From NCBI RefSeq assembly GCF_007362955.1, contig NZ_CP041696.1, positions 1,860,001 through 1,924,000 on the forward strand: a DNA stretch of 64,000 nucleotides. The letters run 5' to 3'. Origin of the DNA: Lysinibacillus fusiformis. Its GTDB lineage: Bacteria; Bacillota; Bacilli; Bacillales_A; Planococcaceae. This document shows, one piece after another, positions 41,440 to 51,481 of the stretch. The position numbers were made by a program, and so were the translations under genes. The stretch's first letter is position 1. Every line of letters starts with the position of its first letter. Below the pieces are notes generated by a model. That model did no database searches and was not told the DNA's origin. It saw nothing but the letters and a program-made list of their open reading frames with translations.

Positions 41440-41937
41440 CTACATTGAAGTAGAAATTAATTTCATTGCCTCAAACGGATTTTTACAGCTCTTGCAATAT
41501 AAAATACTGCGGCATGCTGTTGGACCAAATATGTTTTCAATCGTGACATAAGTAGACCCACAGTAAGGGCAATCTACATGCCAAGAGCCATCTTTTTTTA
41601 AAAATTGAGGAGGAGGGGCTATGCCGAATTGCTTTAACCCGTCTCGACCTTTTGCTGTAACACGATCGGAAGTCCAAATAGGACTATTAATAAATGCGAC
41701 ATCTACTTCAAGAACATTTTTTAGTTGAGCCACTGCTTTTTCAATATTTTGTTGAATGATTGTTAGTGCAGGGCAACCTGAAAATGTTGGTAGCACTTCA
41801 ATACGTACATGACCATCATTTACTTGAACACGCTCAATCATGCCAAGATCGATAATGCTCACCGTATCGATTTCAGGGTCTTTCACTGTATCAAGTACTT
41901 CATAGATGTGCGCCTCGTGCAAATCAGTAGTTGCCAT
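41440..41937 (-). CDS. paaD: Phenylacetyl-CoA epoxidase maturation protein PaaD
   Basis: 165 residues. An N-terminal MIP18/DUF59 domain (DTVKDPEIDTVSIIDLGMIERV, FSGCPAL) is followed by a C-terminal zinc-ribbon-like region with CPYCGS and CRSILYCKSC. PaaD is needed for assembly of the epoxidase, probably in metal or Fe-S insertion. It lies directly downstream of paaC, as in other paa operons. Confidence 0.9.
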   Translation of the reverse strand: MATTDLHEAHIYEVLDTVKDPEIDTVSIIDLGMIERVQVNDGHVRIEVLPTFSGCPALTIIQQNIEKAVAQLKNVLEVDVAFINSPIWTSDRVTAKGRDGLKQFGIAPPPQFLKKDGSWHVDCPYCGSTYVTIENIFGPTACRSILYCKSCKNPFEAMKLISTSM

Positions 41938-41964
41938 AATGTATCCTCCTTCAGTAAATGGTGA

Positions 41965-42768
41965 TTACCAACTCGCTGCTAAATCAGAACGATACACTTC
42001 TGACATTGTCTCAATTGCTGATGTTAAATCGTCTGTATGTTGACCGTTGCGACCATTGATTGTCGGTGTCGGCAGTTCAGGTACAGTGATTTTTACTGTT
42101 TCAAATGTTGGTTTTATAATCGTGAACCAGCGTTCTTTTATTGCTTCTTCTGACTCAATTAATTCAAATGTTGTTGAAAGACTTGGTGCTAATTCGCCAA
42201 ATGAGAATAAATCACCAGCATCTTTAATCACTTCTTCGAGCGCTGAGCTCATACGTGAACGTGATTCTTCTGTTGCTGTAAATAATTGAGTAAACCAAGT
42301 AGTCCAGTGCATTTGGTGGTAGTATAGTTCGGCACTAATCTTAGTAGCTATCTCTTGAATTGGACCATAGCTGCTTACTTTTAATGCTTCGATTTTTGCT
42401 TTTTTCGCTGTTGAATAAATGTAATTACGTGCAACCGCGTAACCCCAGTCGTAATTTGGCGCTTCTTTGTAGTAACCTTCACCGTTTGGACGTTCAACAA
42501 GTAGGCTATTGCCACGCTCTTCTTTTGGTCGAAGCTGCGCTAGTGAATCTGAATTGCCTTCACCAAGTTCTTCTAACAGTGTGTAGTATAGTTTTGCGTG
42601 CCCCATTGTATCTTGTGTAATAGATGAGAACGCCACATCTTCTTCAATATGCGGTGCTAATCCAAGCCATTCAGAACCTCGATAAGAGAATAAATAATCA
42701 TCATCGGCTAATTGATAAAGCAATGTAATTACGGATTTTTTAAATTCAGGTGTTACTTCTTTACTCAT
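41965..42768 (-). CDS. paaC: Phenylacetyl-CoA epoxidase subunit PaaC
   Basis: 267 residues, the ferritin-like helical structural subunit of the epoxidase. Segments such as SYRGSEWLGLAPHIEEDVAFSSITQDTMGHAKLYYTLLEELGE match PaaC. It lacks the full di-iron site and scaffolds PaaA. The start is ATG at 42768, eight bases after GGGAGG, which also overlaps paaB by eight bases. Confidence 0.92.
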   Translation of the reverse strand: MSKEVTPEFKKSVITLLYQLADDDYLFSYRGSEWLGLAPHIEEDVAFSSITQDTMGHAKLYYTLLEELGEGNSDSLAQLRPKEERGNSLLVERPNGEGYYKEAPNYDWGYAVARNYIYSTAKKAKIEALKVSSYGPIQEIATKISAELYYHQMHWTTWFTQLFTATEESRSRMSSALEEVIKDAGDLFSFGELAPSLSTTFELIESEEAIKERWFTIIKPTFETVKITVPELPTPTINGRNGQHTDDLTSAIETMSEVYRSDLAASW

Positions 42769-43114
42769 CTTTTTTGCCTCCCCCAGCCCAAGATAGAATT
42801 TCTTTTTCATCTAGCATGCCTTGCTCATAGTGCCGCCATTTTTTCTTTAAATAGCCGTAGCCTTTTGTTGTACGATAGTCTTTATTATCTAATCGTTGTA
42901 ACGCTTGTTTGCTTTCTTGTGTTAAGCCATGTAAATGTTTACGATTTACTACCCAAATATCTACGACAGGTTCACGACGCATAAAGTTTTCCTGAGCCAT
43001 CATTAGGGCCATTTCTCCGTTTGGAGCTAAGAGACTGAATTGGTGTTGAAAATGGGATGTTGGTGTTCGTTTGCTAAATACTTCAAATTCTTGATAGAAA
43101 GATTCTTTTTCCAC
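42761..43114 (-). CDS. paaB: Phenylacetyl-CoA epoxidase subunit PaaB
   Basis: 117 residues, the small PaaB subunit. YQEFEVFSKRTPTSHFQHQFSLLAPNGEMALMMAQENFMRREPVVDIWVVNR matches the family. It links PaaAC and is required for activity. The start is GTG at 43114 behind AGGGGGG. It overlaps paaC. Confidence 0.92.
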   Translation of the reverse strand: MEKESFYQEFEVFSKRTPTSHFQHQFSLLAPNGEMALMMAQENFMRREPVVDIWVVNRKHLHGLTQESKQALQRLDNKDYRTTKGYGYLKKKWRHYEQGMLDEKEILSWAGGGKKDE

Positions 43115-43135
43115 AATAATACCCCCCTCTAAGAG

Positions 43136-44089
43136 TTAATTTGCTAGTGCCGTTAATGCTTCACGTACCCAAGCGTTATTTTCGTAAGATGAACGACGAA
43201 GTGTTAGACGTTCTTGTGAACATGGACCTTCATTGCGTTGAATTTTCTTGAAATATTCCCAGTTTGGTTGTTCGTAAATCCATTTTTGTTGTGCCTCATC
43301 AAAATGTAAAGTTTGATCAGGGACTGTTAAACCTAACGATTGAATACGTGGAACGTACTTTGTTAAGAAACTTTGACGTAATCCTTCGTTTGATAACACG
43401 CGAATTTTGTATTTAATTGTTACATCTTGTTTGCTTGTACCTGTTGTATCTTTTGTTTCTGGGCCAAAGAAGAATAACAGTGATTCCCACCAGCGATTTA
43501 ACGCATCTTGCACTAGTTCACGTTGTTCGGGTGTTCCTTCTGCTAAAGCCATAATGATAGCTTCACCGTGTTGTGCGTGGAATACTTCTTCTGCACAAAT
43601 ACGTTGTAAAGCACGTGCATATGGTCCGTAAGAAGCACCTAACATATTTGTTTGTGAAATGATGGCTGAACCATCAACAAGCCATCCGATTAGTCCTGCA
43701 TCACCCCATGATTTTGTCTCCATATGGAATACATTGTGAAATTTAAGACGACCTTCGAATAAATCAATCATCAAATCGCCACGGTTTTTCCCATAAGGTT
43801 TTAGTAAATCTTCTGCTACGCGTAATAATAATTGGCCATGGCCCATTTCATCTTGTACTTTTGCCATAATGCCTAGCTTACGGTACAAAGTTGGTGCTTT
43901 AGGAACCCACTCTTTTTCAGGGAGGGCACCCATGATTTCACTAATACCGTGCATAGAAATTAATTTGATTAATGCTAAACGGTATTCTTCTGGCATCCAA
44001 TCATCTACTTCAATTTTGTCTCCAGCGGCAATACGTGCCTCAAACTGCTCTTGTAATTCTTGTTCAGATAATTTTGTTGCTACACTCAT
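43136..44089 (-). CDS. paaA: Phenylacetyl-CoA epoxidase catalytic subunit PaaA
   Basis: 317 residues. A four-helix bundle with a di-iron site: the E-x6-H-type pairs KVQDEMGHGQLLL and CAEEVFHAQHGEA. PaaA inserts oxygen into the ring of phenylacetyl-CoA. AAGGAGG precedes the ATG. It is the first gene of the paaABCD group and follows the ferredoxin gene after 71 bases. Confidence 0.94.
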   Translation of the reverse strand: MSVATKLSEQELQEQFEARIAAGDKIEVDDWMPEEYRLALIKLISMHGISEIMGALPEKEWVPKAPTLYRKLGIMAKVQDEMGHGQLLLRVAEDLLKPYGKNRGDLMIDLFEGRLKFHNVFHMETKSWGDAGLIGWLVDGSAIISQTNMLGASYGPYARALQRICAEEVFHAQHGEAIIMALAEGTPEQRELVQDALNRWWESLLFFFGPETKDTTGTSKQDVTIKYKIRVLSNEGLRQSFLTKYVPRIQSLGLTVPDQTLHFDEAQQKWIYEQPNWEYFKKIQRNEGPCSQERLTLRRSSYENNAWVREALTALAN

Positions 44090-44160
44090 TGTAAAAGCCT
44101 CCTTATATAACTTTTTTTTATTACTCGTTTATATATTGTTATGTTGAAAGGCAAAAAGAA

Positions 44161-44406
<246 letters not shown>

Positions 44407-44431
44407 TTATTCCTTTCAAAAACCTTTTGCA

Positions 44432-45448
44432 TCAGGTAAGCTGTTTCTTTTTTTCTTCCATCACACTCGTGCTATGCAACGGCTGTACTTTAGAAGTTGG
44501 ATCAATGTAGACTTTCGCGTTACTAATAGCTGTTGGTGCTTCCCCGAAACCACTGACAATTAGCTTTACTTTTCCATCATACGTACAAATGTCACCGGCT
44601 GCATAAATACCAGGGATGTTCGTTTCCATACGAGAATTGACTACGATGGAGTTTTTGCTAATTTCTAAGCCCCAGTCTTTAATTGCACCTAATGATGAGA
44701 CAAAGCCGAAATTTACGATAACATCATCTACACCATAGATTGGCTCGATTGTTTCATCTTTCGCATGTTTTAACTTGACGTGAGTAATGCTATCTTCACC
44801 AATTAACTCTTCAGGCACATAAGGTGTAATCACCTCTACAGAAGATTGCATCAAATTTTCTACGCTATGCTCATGTGCGCGGAATTTATCGCGTCTGTGT
44901 ACGATTGATACTTTTTTAGCAATTGGTTCTAGCATCATCGCCCAATCAACTGCTGAATCGCCACCTCCGAAGACCATGACGTTACGATCTTTGAAAGCAT
45001 TCAGGTCATTAATGAAGTAATGTAAATTATGTTCTGCATACTTCTCTTCTCCGTCGAACTCAAGTGTACGAACTTTGAAAGCACCATTTCCAGCAGTGAT
45101 AAGAATTGTACGAGAGTAATGAATTCCACTTGTCGTAACAAGTGTGAAAATACCATCAGCATCTTTTTCGATTGTTAACACAGATTCGTTTGTACAAATA
45201 TCTACTGGAAATGTATTCATCTGCTCTTTTAGATTGTAGATAAGATCTTGAGCACGTATTTTAGGAAAACCAGCAATATCATAAATATACTTTTCTGGAT
45301 AAAGTGCCGCTAGTTGACCGCCCAATTGAGGGAGACTTTCAATAATTTTCACACTCATGCCACGCATACCACCATAAAAGGCGGCAAACATGCCAATAGG
45401 TCCTCCCCCAATAATCGTCACATCTTTTATTTGTTCGGTTTCAATCAT
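44432..45448 (-). CDS. Ferredoxin-NADP reductase (thioredoxin-reductase-like type)
   Basis: 338 residues. The FAD-binding [14 protein letters not shown], the NADPH-binding [13 protein letters not shown] and the C-terminal [14 protein letters not shown] are those of YumC-type FNRs. The redox-active CxxC of thioredoxin reductase is missing. It reduces ferredoxin with NADPH. Its start overlaps the paaK stop by four bases, and the ferredoxin gene follows 31 bases later. Confidence 0.92.
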   Translation of the reverse strand: MIETEQIKDVTIIGGGPIGMFAAFYGGMRGMSVKIIESLPQLGGQLAALYPEKYIYDIAGFPKIRAQDLIYNLKEQMNTFPVDICTNESVLTIEKDADGIFTLVTTSGIHYSRTILITAGNGAFKVRTLEFDGEEKYAEHNLHYFINDLNAFKDRNVMVFGGGDSAVDWAMMLEPIAKKVSIVHRRDKFRAHEHSVENLMQSSVEVITPYVPEELIGEDSITHVKLKHAKDETIEPIYGVDDVIVNFGFVSSLGAIKDWGLEISKNSIVVNSRMETNIPGIYAAGDICTYDGKVKLIVSGFGEAPTAISNAKVYIDPTSKVQPLHSTSVMEEKKKQLT

Positions 45449-46776
45449 TGAGTAACCTCCTTCCGCTCATTTCTCCGATCAATGACACGAACTGCCTTTC
45501 CTTCTGATCGTGGAATAGAGCCGATATTTTCAATCACAAGACTAACAGAAACTAAACACGCATTTTTTAAATCATGTTTAACTTTTCTTGATAACATTTG
45601 AATCTGCGGATGGTTTAAGTTTCCACCAATGTCTTTATATAATTTTGGTGTCAGCTCGACATGTAGTTCAATTTCATCCATATTCCCTTTCTTCAATAAA
45701 TGAATTTGATAGTGTGGAGCTAAACCTTCAACTTGTAACAATTCACGCTCAATTTCCGACGGGAAAACATTCACTCCTCGAATAATCAACATATCATCCG
45801 TACGTCCTTTAACACGTGCCATACGTATCGTTGTACGTCCACATTTACACTTTTCACGTGTAATCGATGTAATATCACCAGTTCGATAACGAATAATTGG
45901 TAGCGCTTCCTTTGTTAAGCTTGTAATAACCAGTTCACCATCTTTGCCAGCGGCTACAGGTTCTAATGTCTCTGGATCAATAATTTCTACGAAGAAATGA
46001 TCTTCTGCGATATGTAAACCATTTTGTGCTTCATAACATTCTATGGATACACCAGGTCCCATGACTTCACTTAAACCGTAAATATCCATAGCACGAATTT
46101 TTAATTTATCCTCTATTGCATGGCGTATTTCCTCTGACCAAGGTTCTGCACCAAATATCCCGTACTCAATCCCATTCGTTGCTGGATCAATCCCCATTTC
46201 TTCCATCTTTTCAGCAATCGTTAATATATAGGATGGGGTACCTGCAATGCCACGTGGCTTAAAGTCTTCTAGTAATGTAATTTGTCGTTCTGTATTGCCT
46301 CCTGAAATCGGTACTACTGCTGCGCCTAATGTTTCAGCCCCGTAGTGTAAACCAATTCCACCTGTAAATAGACCATATCCGTAAGCGTTATGGAAAATAT
46401 CCGATTTGCGTCCCCCTGCGGCAACAATAGCGCGAGCTAAAAGTCCCGACCACATTTCGATATCATTTTTTGTATAGCCAACAATTGTCGGTTTCCCACT
46501 AGTACCTGATGAGCCGTGAATACGCACTACCTCATCCATCGGTACTGCGAAAAGCCCAAATGGATAATGCTCACGTAAATTTACTTTTTTAGTAAATGGC
46601 AATTTTTTAATATCTGCTAAACTTTGAATATCAGCAGGTGTAATTCCTAGTAGATCGAATTGTTCCTTGTAAAAAGGTGTATTATTGTATACTCTTTCAA
46701 CTGTTTCTTTTAAACGTGTCAGTTGAATCTTTTCCATTTCTCCCCTTGATGCTGTTTCAATTTCTGGATGATACAT
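45445..46776 (-). CDS. paaK: Phenylacetate-CoA ligase
   Basis: 443 residues, an ANL-family adenylating enzyme. The AMP-binding loop is [15 protein letters not shown], with [18 protein letters not shown] and [10 protein letters not shown], and the C-terminal domain includes [19 protein letters not shown]. It activates phenylacetate with ATP and CoA. It is the first gene of the paa operon and its start faces the PaaI-like gene across ~500 bases. Confidence 0.94.
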   Translation of the reverse strand: MYHPEIETASRGEMEKIQLTRLKETVERVYNNTPFYKEQFDLLGITPADIQSLADIKKLPFTKKVNLREHYPFGLFAVPMDEVVRIHGSSGTSGKPTIVGYTKNDIEMWSGLLARAIVAAGGRKSDIFHNAYGYGLFTGGIGLHYGAETLGAAVVPISGGNTERQITLLEDFKPRGIAGTPSYILTIAEKMEEMGIDPATNGIEYGIFGAEPWSEEIRHAIEDKLKIRAMDIYGLSEVMGPGVSIECYEAQNGLHIAEDHFFVEIIDPETLEPVAAGKDGELVITSLTKEALPIIRYRTGDITSITREKCKCGRTTIRMARVKGRTDDMLIIRGVNVFPSEIERELLQVEGLAPHYQIHLLKKGNMDEIELHVELTPKLYKDIGGNLNHPQIQMLSRKVKHDLKNACLVSVSLVIENIGSIPRSEGKAVRVIDRRNERKEVTQ

Positions 46777-47275
46777 CCCTAATCCCCCTTTAGGCTTTTA
46801 CAGTTCATTACAATCAAACACATTATATAACAAATAGATAACGATAGTTAATATTTTGTAATTTAATTATAAGATAAACAAATTTGTCCGAATTGTCAAT
46901 ATATTTTATATTTTCTCTTTAAAGTTATTTATCGCTATTTTTTAAACCATTTATCATTAATTAAATTAATGGAATTTATTATAAACCAAATAACACCAGT
47001 AATATCCTTAAGTAATTCCACAAAAGAAGCAAATATATTTTTTTCATTATTACACGCGAAAAATCAAAGTAGTTCTATATATTACATATATTTTCTAATT
47101 ATTTATTTACTTTTTAAATTATCGATGTTACATTGTTTTTATATTTCACTTTTATTACACTCGTTATTATTTTGTATCTATTTTTATTGTATTCACAACA
47201 CAATTGTTTGCACGTTTCGTTCAATTAACAGAATGTAATTGGTATATATTAACAAAAATAAGGAGGGAGTTTGTA
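46777..47275. promoter_or_regulatory. Divergent promoter region paaK / thioesterase
   Basis: About 500 bases, very AT-rich, without a credible gene. A possible paaK promoter on the minus strand is TTGACA (46899-46894), 16 bases, TTATCT (46877-46872). Short A/T-rich palindromes such as ACAAATTTGT occur nearby. PaaX operators are expected here but I cannot recognise them. Confidence 0.4.
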
Positions 47276-47716
47276 TTGACGTTATCAGAAGCACAGCAAC
47301 ATGAACAATATTATGACGATATTTTCGAAGCTTTAAAAAACGAACCATACGCTAATTATTTAGGGACGGAATTAGTAGAGTTGAAAGCTGGATTTGCGAA
47401 AGTGACTCTTTTGCCAGCTACTCATATGCTCAACACACATGGTACTGTACATGGAGGCATAATTTTTTCACTTGCTGATTATGCCTTTGCAGCGGCAAGT
47501 AATTCTTATGGTAAGACGGCTGTTGGTGTGACAAATACGATTAACTACATGAGCGCAAGTTTTGCCGATCACCAACTTACAGCTATCGCTCAAGAAGTGA
47601 AAAAGACACGCCGCTTAGCTTGGTATCGCATCGATGTGTTGAGTAACGATGAATTATGTGCAACAATGGAAGCCATGGTTTATCGTAAAAATGAAAATTT
47701 CATCGGACTAGAGTAA
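47276..47716 (+). CDS. paaI: PaaI-type hotdog thioesterase
   Basis: 146 residues, starting at TTG 47276 behind AGGAGGG; the 24 residues upstream in the same frame have no start with a ribosome site. The hotdog domain has GTVHGGIIFSLADYAFAAASN, the PaaI/YdiI helix with a catalytic acidic residue. PaaI hydrolyses ring-hydroxylated phenylacetyl-CoA derivatives to release CoA. It is divergent from paaK. Confidence 0.86.
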   Translation: MTLSEAQQHEQYYDDIFEALKNEPYANYLGTELVELKAGFAKVTLLPATHMLNTHGTVHGGIIFSLADYAFAAASNSYGKTAVGVTNTINYMSASFADHQLTAIAQEVKKTRRLAWYRIDVLSNDELCATMEAMVYRKNENFIGLE

Positions 47717-47798
47717 TGAAGTAATTAAAAGTGAAATGGTAATGTTGATGTGAATGAAGAAGCAATCTATCAAACGCCCACCGATTGCTTGTTATTGA

Positions 47799-47853
47799 AG
47801 ATGTGTATGAAACCTTTCTGGATAGTGAATAGGTTTCATACACATCTTTTTTT
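47799..47853 (+). terminator. Terminator after paaI
   Basis: AGATGTGTATGAAACC (47799-47814) pairs with GGTTTCATACACATCT (47832-47847) and a run of Ts follows. A second hairpin AGCAAT/ATTGCT lies just before it. Confidence 0.9.
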
Positions 47854-47857
47854 ATGC

Positions 47858-47892
47858 TAAAATCCCTCTCTAGTTTCGTTGCTAGGAGGGAT
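47858..47892 (-). terminator. Terminator after livF
   Basis: On the minus strand ATCCCTC and GAGGGAT (with CTAG pairs inside) form a stem followed by TTTT. Confidence 0.65.
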
Positions 47893-47906
47893 CTTGAAGT
47901 TATTTT

Positions 47907-48653
47907 TTATACTTTTGCTAGAACAGTTGGTTCTTTCTGTGGTTTACCGAAGTACGCTTCTTGTACTTTTGAATCATTTAATAACTCTTGAGCTGTACCT
48001 GAAATTGTCATTTGACCATGCGCTAACACACAGGCACGGTCGGCTACCTTTAAGGCGGCTTTTACGTTCTGTTCTACCAAAATAATCGTTGCACCACGTT
48101 CATCACACAGTTTACGTAAAATATTCATGATATCTTTCACAATTAAAGGCGCGAGTCCTAATGAGGGCTCATCTAGCATTAATACTTTGGGATTGGCCAT
48201 CAAACCCCTGCCAATTGCCACCATTTGCTGTTCACCACCTGAAAGTAAACCACCAGGACGGTTGAGCATTTGCTTTAAGCGTGGAAATAGTTCTACGATC
48301 TCCTCGTAGTCACGGAGAACCGTTTTCTTATCTTTCTTATAGCGATGATAAGAACCAAGCATGAGATTGTCTTTTACAGATAACGAAGAAAAAATTTGTC
48401 TTCGTTCAGGTACTAAACAAATTCCTTTAGCAACTGTCCTTTGTACACCATCTCTAGTGATATTAAATCCCTTGTATTCAATCTTCCCTTCAGTTGGCGT
48501 ATAAACACCAGCTAGAGTACCGAGTAGCGTACTTTTCCCAGCACCATTTGATCCAACAATCGACAGTAATTCTCCTTCTAATAACTCAAAATTTATGCCT
48601 TCAAGGACATGTAAATGCCCATGGTAGGTATGTAGATTTTCGACTTTAAGCAT
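47907..48653 (-). CDS. livF: Branched-chain-type ABC transporter ATPase LivF
   Basis: 248 residues. Walker A GSNGAGKS, signature LSGGEQQM, Walker B VLMLDEPS and the LivF-type tail are present. It energises the importer with LivG. Its start overlaps livG by eight bases. It is the last gene of the operon. Confidence 0.92.
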   Translation of the reverse strand: MLKVENLHTYHGHLHVLEGINFELLEGELLSIVGSNGAGKSTLLGTLAGVYTPTEGKIEYKGFNITRDGVQRTVAKGICLVPERRQIFSSLSVKDNLMLGSYHRYKKDKKTVLRDYEEIVELFPRLKQMLNRPGGLLSGGEQQMVAIGRGLMANPKVLMLDEPSLGLAPLIVKDIMNILRKLCDERGATIILVEQNVKAALKVADRACVLAHGQMTISGTAQELLNDSKVQEAYFGKPQKEPTVLAKV

Positions 48654-49443
48654 ATGCTACACCTTCTTCCTCATCGTCATCGCCTAAGTATGCTGCCACA
48701 ACTTGTGGATTTTGATAAATCTCTTCAGGGGTACCTTCTCCGATTTTCACACCATTATCCACAACTACTATACGATCAGAAATGGACATAACTGTTTCCA
48801 TGTCATGTTCAACAAATAAAAATGTCATGCCATCCGCACGCATCTTCAAAATTACGTCGACTAATTGTCTGGATTCTTCAGCGTTCAGACCTGCCATTGG
48901 CTCATCTAATAAAATTAGTCGTGGTTTTGAAATTGCCGCACGCGCAATTTCAAGCAGTCGCTGATTACCATAGGGCAATTTATCTGCCATTTCATAGGCG
49001 AATTCAGCAATTCCTACGTCCTCTAAACACTGCAATGCTCTTTCCATTGTTTGAACTTCTTCATTGACTACAGTCGGTAATCGTAAACCTGCCGTTAAAA
49101 TGTTTGTTTTCATCGTAATATGTGCGCCCGTCATCACATTCTCGATGACGGTCATATTATCAAAGACTTCTAAGTTTTGAAATGTTCTTGTCACACCAGC
49201 TTGTGCAATTTGATATGGTTTTTTACGTGTTAATCGATTACCTTGGAAGTACACGTTTCCTGATGAACTGGGCAATACCCCAGTAATCATATTGAAAAGT
49301 GTTGTTTTACCAGCTCCATTAGGGCCGATAACAGCGAAAATTTCACCTTTATTAATTGTGAAGGATACATTGTCTACAGCAACCACGCCGCCGAAAACTT
49401 TTGTTAAGTTTTCTACGCTTAAGATGAGCTCTTTGTTAGTCAT
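48646..49443 (-). CDS. livG: Branched-chain-type ABC transporter ATPase LivG
   Basis: 265 residues. Walker A GPNGAGKT, LPYGNQRLLEIARA in the signature region, and Walker B LILLDEPMAGLN. The C-terminus YQNPQVVAAYLGDDDEEEG is typical of LivG. It overlaps livM and livF by eight bases each. Confidence 0.92.
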   Translation of the reverse strand: MTNKELILSVENLTKVFGGVVAVDNVSFTINKGEIFAVIGPNGAGKTTLFNMITGVLPSSSGNVYFQGNRLTRKKPYQIAQAGVTRTFQNLEVFDNMTVIENVMTGAHITMKTNILTAGLRLPTVVNEEVQTMERALQCLEDVGIAEFAYEMADKLPYGNQRLLEIARAAISKPRLILLDEPMAGLNAEESRQLVDVILKMRADGMTFLFVEHDMETVMSISDRIVVVDNGVKIGEGTPEEIYQNPQVVAAYLGDDDEEEGVAYA

Positions 49444-50488
49444 TCGTTTTCCCTCCCGTCGCTTGGGTATTGATCGTTAAGGACATATGAGTAGCGTTAC
49501 CCTTCTTTCTAAATTTAGAGAGGATTTTGTCGAATTGTGGTACTAAACCGTTCGGCATATAAATTAATGTTAAAACAAGTAACAAACCGAAGAATACGAT
49601 TTCAAACTCCCCTCCGACATTTGGTAACATCAATGGTATATAATGCTTTAATAATTCCCCTAGCAAAACATACATTGCTGAGCCCACTATAGCACCCCAA
49701 ATATTACTCAACCCGCCTATAATTACCATAATCAATAAATAGATTGACGTATTTGCTGTAAATAAATCTGGATTAATAAATGATACGTAGTGCGCTAATA
49801 AAGAGCCAGAAATTGATGTAAAAATAGCACTCGTCACGAAAATCTGTAGTTTATACTTCATTAAATTAACACCAACAGCATCTGCGGCGATTTCACTCCC
49901 CTCTATGGAACGTAAACCACGTCCAATACGTGAGTGAATAATATTACGTGCGAATATAAGTGCGATAAAAACGACTACCCAAATGAGATAGAAGTAACTG
50001 CGATCTGTGACGAAATCAAAGCCAAATAGGCTAATAGAAGGAATACCGAAGAAACCGTTTGAGCCACCAGTAATCGGTGTTAACTCCTTGAATGCTGTAT
50101 AGACAATAATGCCAAACCCTAATGTTGCTAATGCTAAATAATAGCCTTTTAACTTAAATGTCGGAATACCAATTAGTAAAGCAACAAGTGCAGAAATCAG
50201 TGCTCCTACAATAATAGCTAACCAAGGAGATAAACCGTGTGTACCAGTCATATAAGCAGATGTGTAGGCACCAATTCCATAAAAGGCCGCGTGACCTAAA
50301 GAAATTTGTCCCGCGTATCCTGTTAGCAATGTTAACCCAATGCATACTAATGCATAAAATCCAATCATTGTAAAAATGGCAAGTGTATAAGTAGATCCCA
50401 CTAGCGGGATACAAAATAGCAGTGCAAAGAAAATGCCAGGCCCGACTAGACTGTTATTATAAATAAGCTTTAAATTTTTTTTTGTCAT
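49436..50488 (-). CDS. livM: Branched-chain-type ABC permease LivM
   Basis: 350 residues, about ten membrane segments. The LivM signatures are GYAGQISLGHAAFYGIGAYTSAY and the EAA-like IGRGLRSIEGSEIAADAVGVN. It pairs with LivH to form the channel. Short basic tail. It overlaps livG by eight bases. Confidence 0.92.
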   Translation of the reverse strand: MTKKNLKLIYNNSLVGPGIFFALLFCIPLVGSTYTLAIFTMIGFYALVCIGLTLLTGYAGQISLGHAAFYGIGAYTSAYMTGTHGLSPWLAIIVGALISALVALLIGIPTFKLKGYYLALATLGFGIIVYTAFKELTPITGGSNGFFGIPSISLFGFDFVTDRSYFYLIWVVVFIALIFARNIIHSRIGRGLRSIEGSEIAADAVGVNLMKYKLQIFVTSAIFTSISGSLLAHYVSFINPDLFTANTSIYLLIMVIIGGLSNIWGAIVGSAMYVLLGELLKHYIPLMLPNVGGEFEIVFFGLLLVLTLIYMPNGLVPQFDKILSKFRKKGNATHMSLTINTQATGGKTND

Positions 50489-50502
50489 AGCTATTGTCCC
50501 CC

Positions 50503-51396
50503 CTAGACGCGTTTTCCTGAAGCTTTAGCAAATAGACCCTCTGGTTTTACAAATAAAATTAACAGCAGTAATGAAAAACTCACTACATCTTTTAATCCTG
50601 AAGACCATAATCCTTCTGTAAACGCTTCAATAATACCGATTAAAAAGGCACCTGCAATTGCTGCTGGAGCATTTGTTAATCCGCCAACGACCGCTGCGAC
50701 AAACGCTTTAATACCGAGCATCATCCCCATATCATAGGATGCACCGGATATAGGAGCAATTACTGTACCTGCTAAAGCTCCAACTGCAGCACTTACAACA
50801 ACAGCAAATAATGACATTTTATTTGGATTGATTCCCATTAGACGAGCTGCAAAAGGATTTACCACACAAGCTGTTAATGATTTTCCTGTAAATGTGTAGT
50901 TAAAAAAGTACATCATGACGATTAAAATTACGATAGAAAGGCCGATTGCCCATAAATTTTGCGGAAGTAATACAGCATCTAAAAATTGAATCGGTGTATT
51001 ATCCGTAAATGGTGGTAATGTTTGTGCTTGTGTTCCCCAAATTAAAATCGCTATACCGCGGAAGGCAATCGATACGCCAATTGTAATGATAATTAGTGTT
51101 GTCATGGACGATTTACGAGCGGTATGAATTGCTGTTCGTTCAAATATACCGCCAATTGCCGCCACAATTATGATACTTAAAATAATGGCTAACCATAAGG
51201 GTAGATTTGCTTTTACGAGTGAAATACTGATTAAAGCGCCAAACATAGCAAATTCACCTTGTGCAAAATTAAGAATACCTGTCACGTTATAGATAACAAC
51301 GAATCCAACTGCTATCAGTGCATAAATAGCCCCAATTGTTAAACCTGAAAATAATAATTGCAACATTTGTGAAAATGTCTCCATGATGTCATTCAC
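50503..51396 (-). CDS. livH: Branched-chain-type ABC permease LivH
   Basis: 297 residues with about eight membrane segments. YALIAVGFVVIYNVTGILNFAQGEFAMFGA at the N-terminus is the LivH hallmark. It follows the binding-protein gene after 85 bases and precedes livM by 14. Confidence 0.92.
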   Translation of the reverse strand: MNDIMETFSQMLQLLFSGLTIGAIYALIAVGFVVIYNVTGILNFAQGEFAMFGALISISLVKANLPLWLAIILSIIIVAAIGGIFERTAIHTARKSSMTTLIIITIGVSIAFRGIAILIWGTQAQTLPPFTDNTPIQFLDAVLLPQNLWAIGLSIVILIVMMYFFNYTFTGKSLTACVVNPFAARLMGINPNKMSLFAVVVSAAVGALAGTVIAPISGASYDMGMMLGIKAFVAAVVGGLTNAPAAIAGAFLIGIIEAFTEGLWSSGLKDVVSFSLLLLILFVKPEGLFAKASGKRV

Positions 51397-51481
51397 TCCA
51401 TTTCATTTCGATGTTACTGATTGATAATGAATGAACAGTGATGGAAAGACACCACTGTTCATTGAATTTGTATTAGTTTTA

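Noticed and set aside
46969-47238. 89-codon open frame in the paaK-paaI gap
   Set aside because: Extremely AT-rich, low-complexity Ile/Leu/Phe/Tyr translation and no ribosome site.
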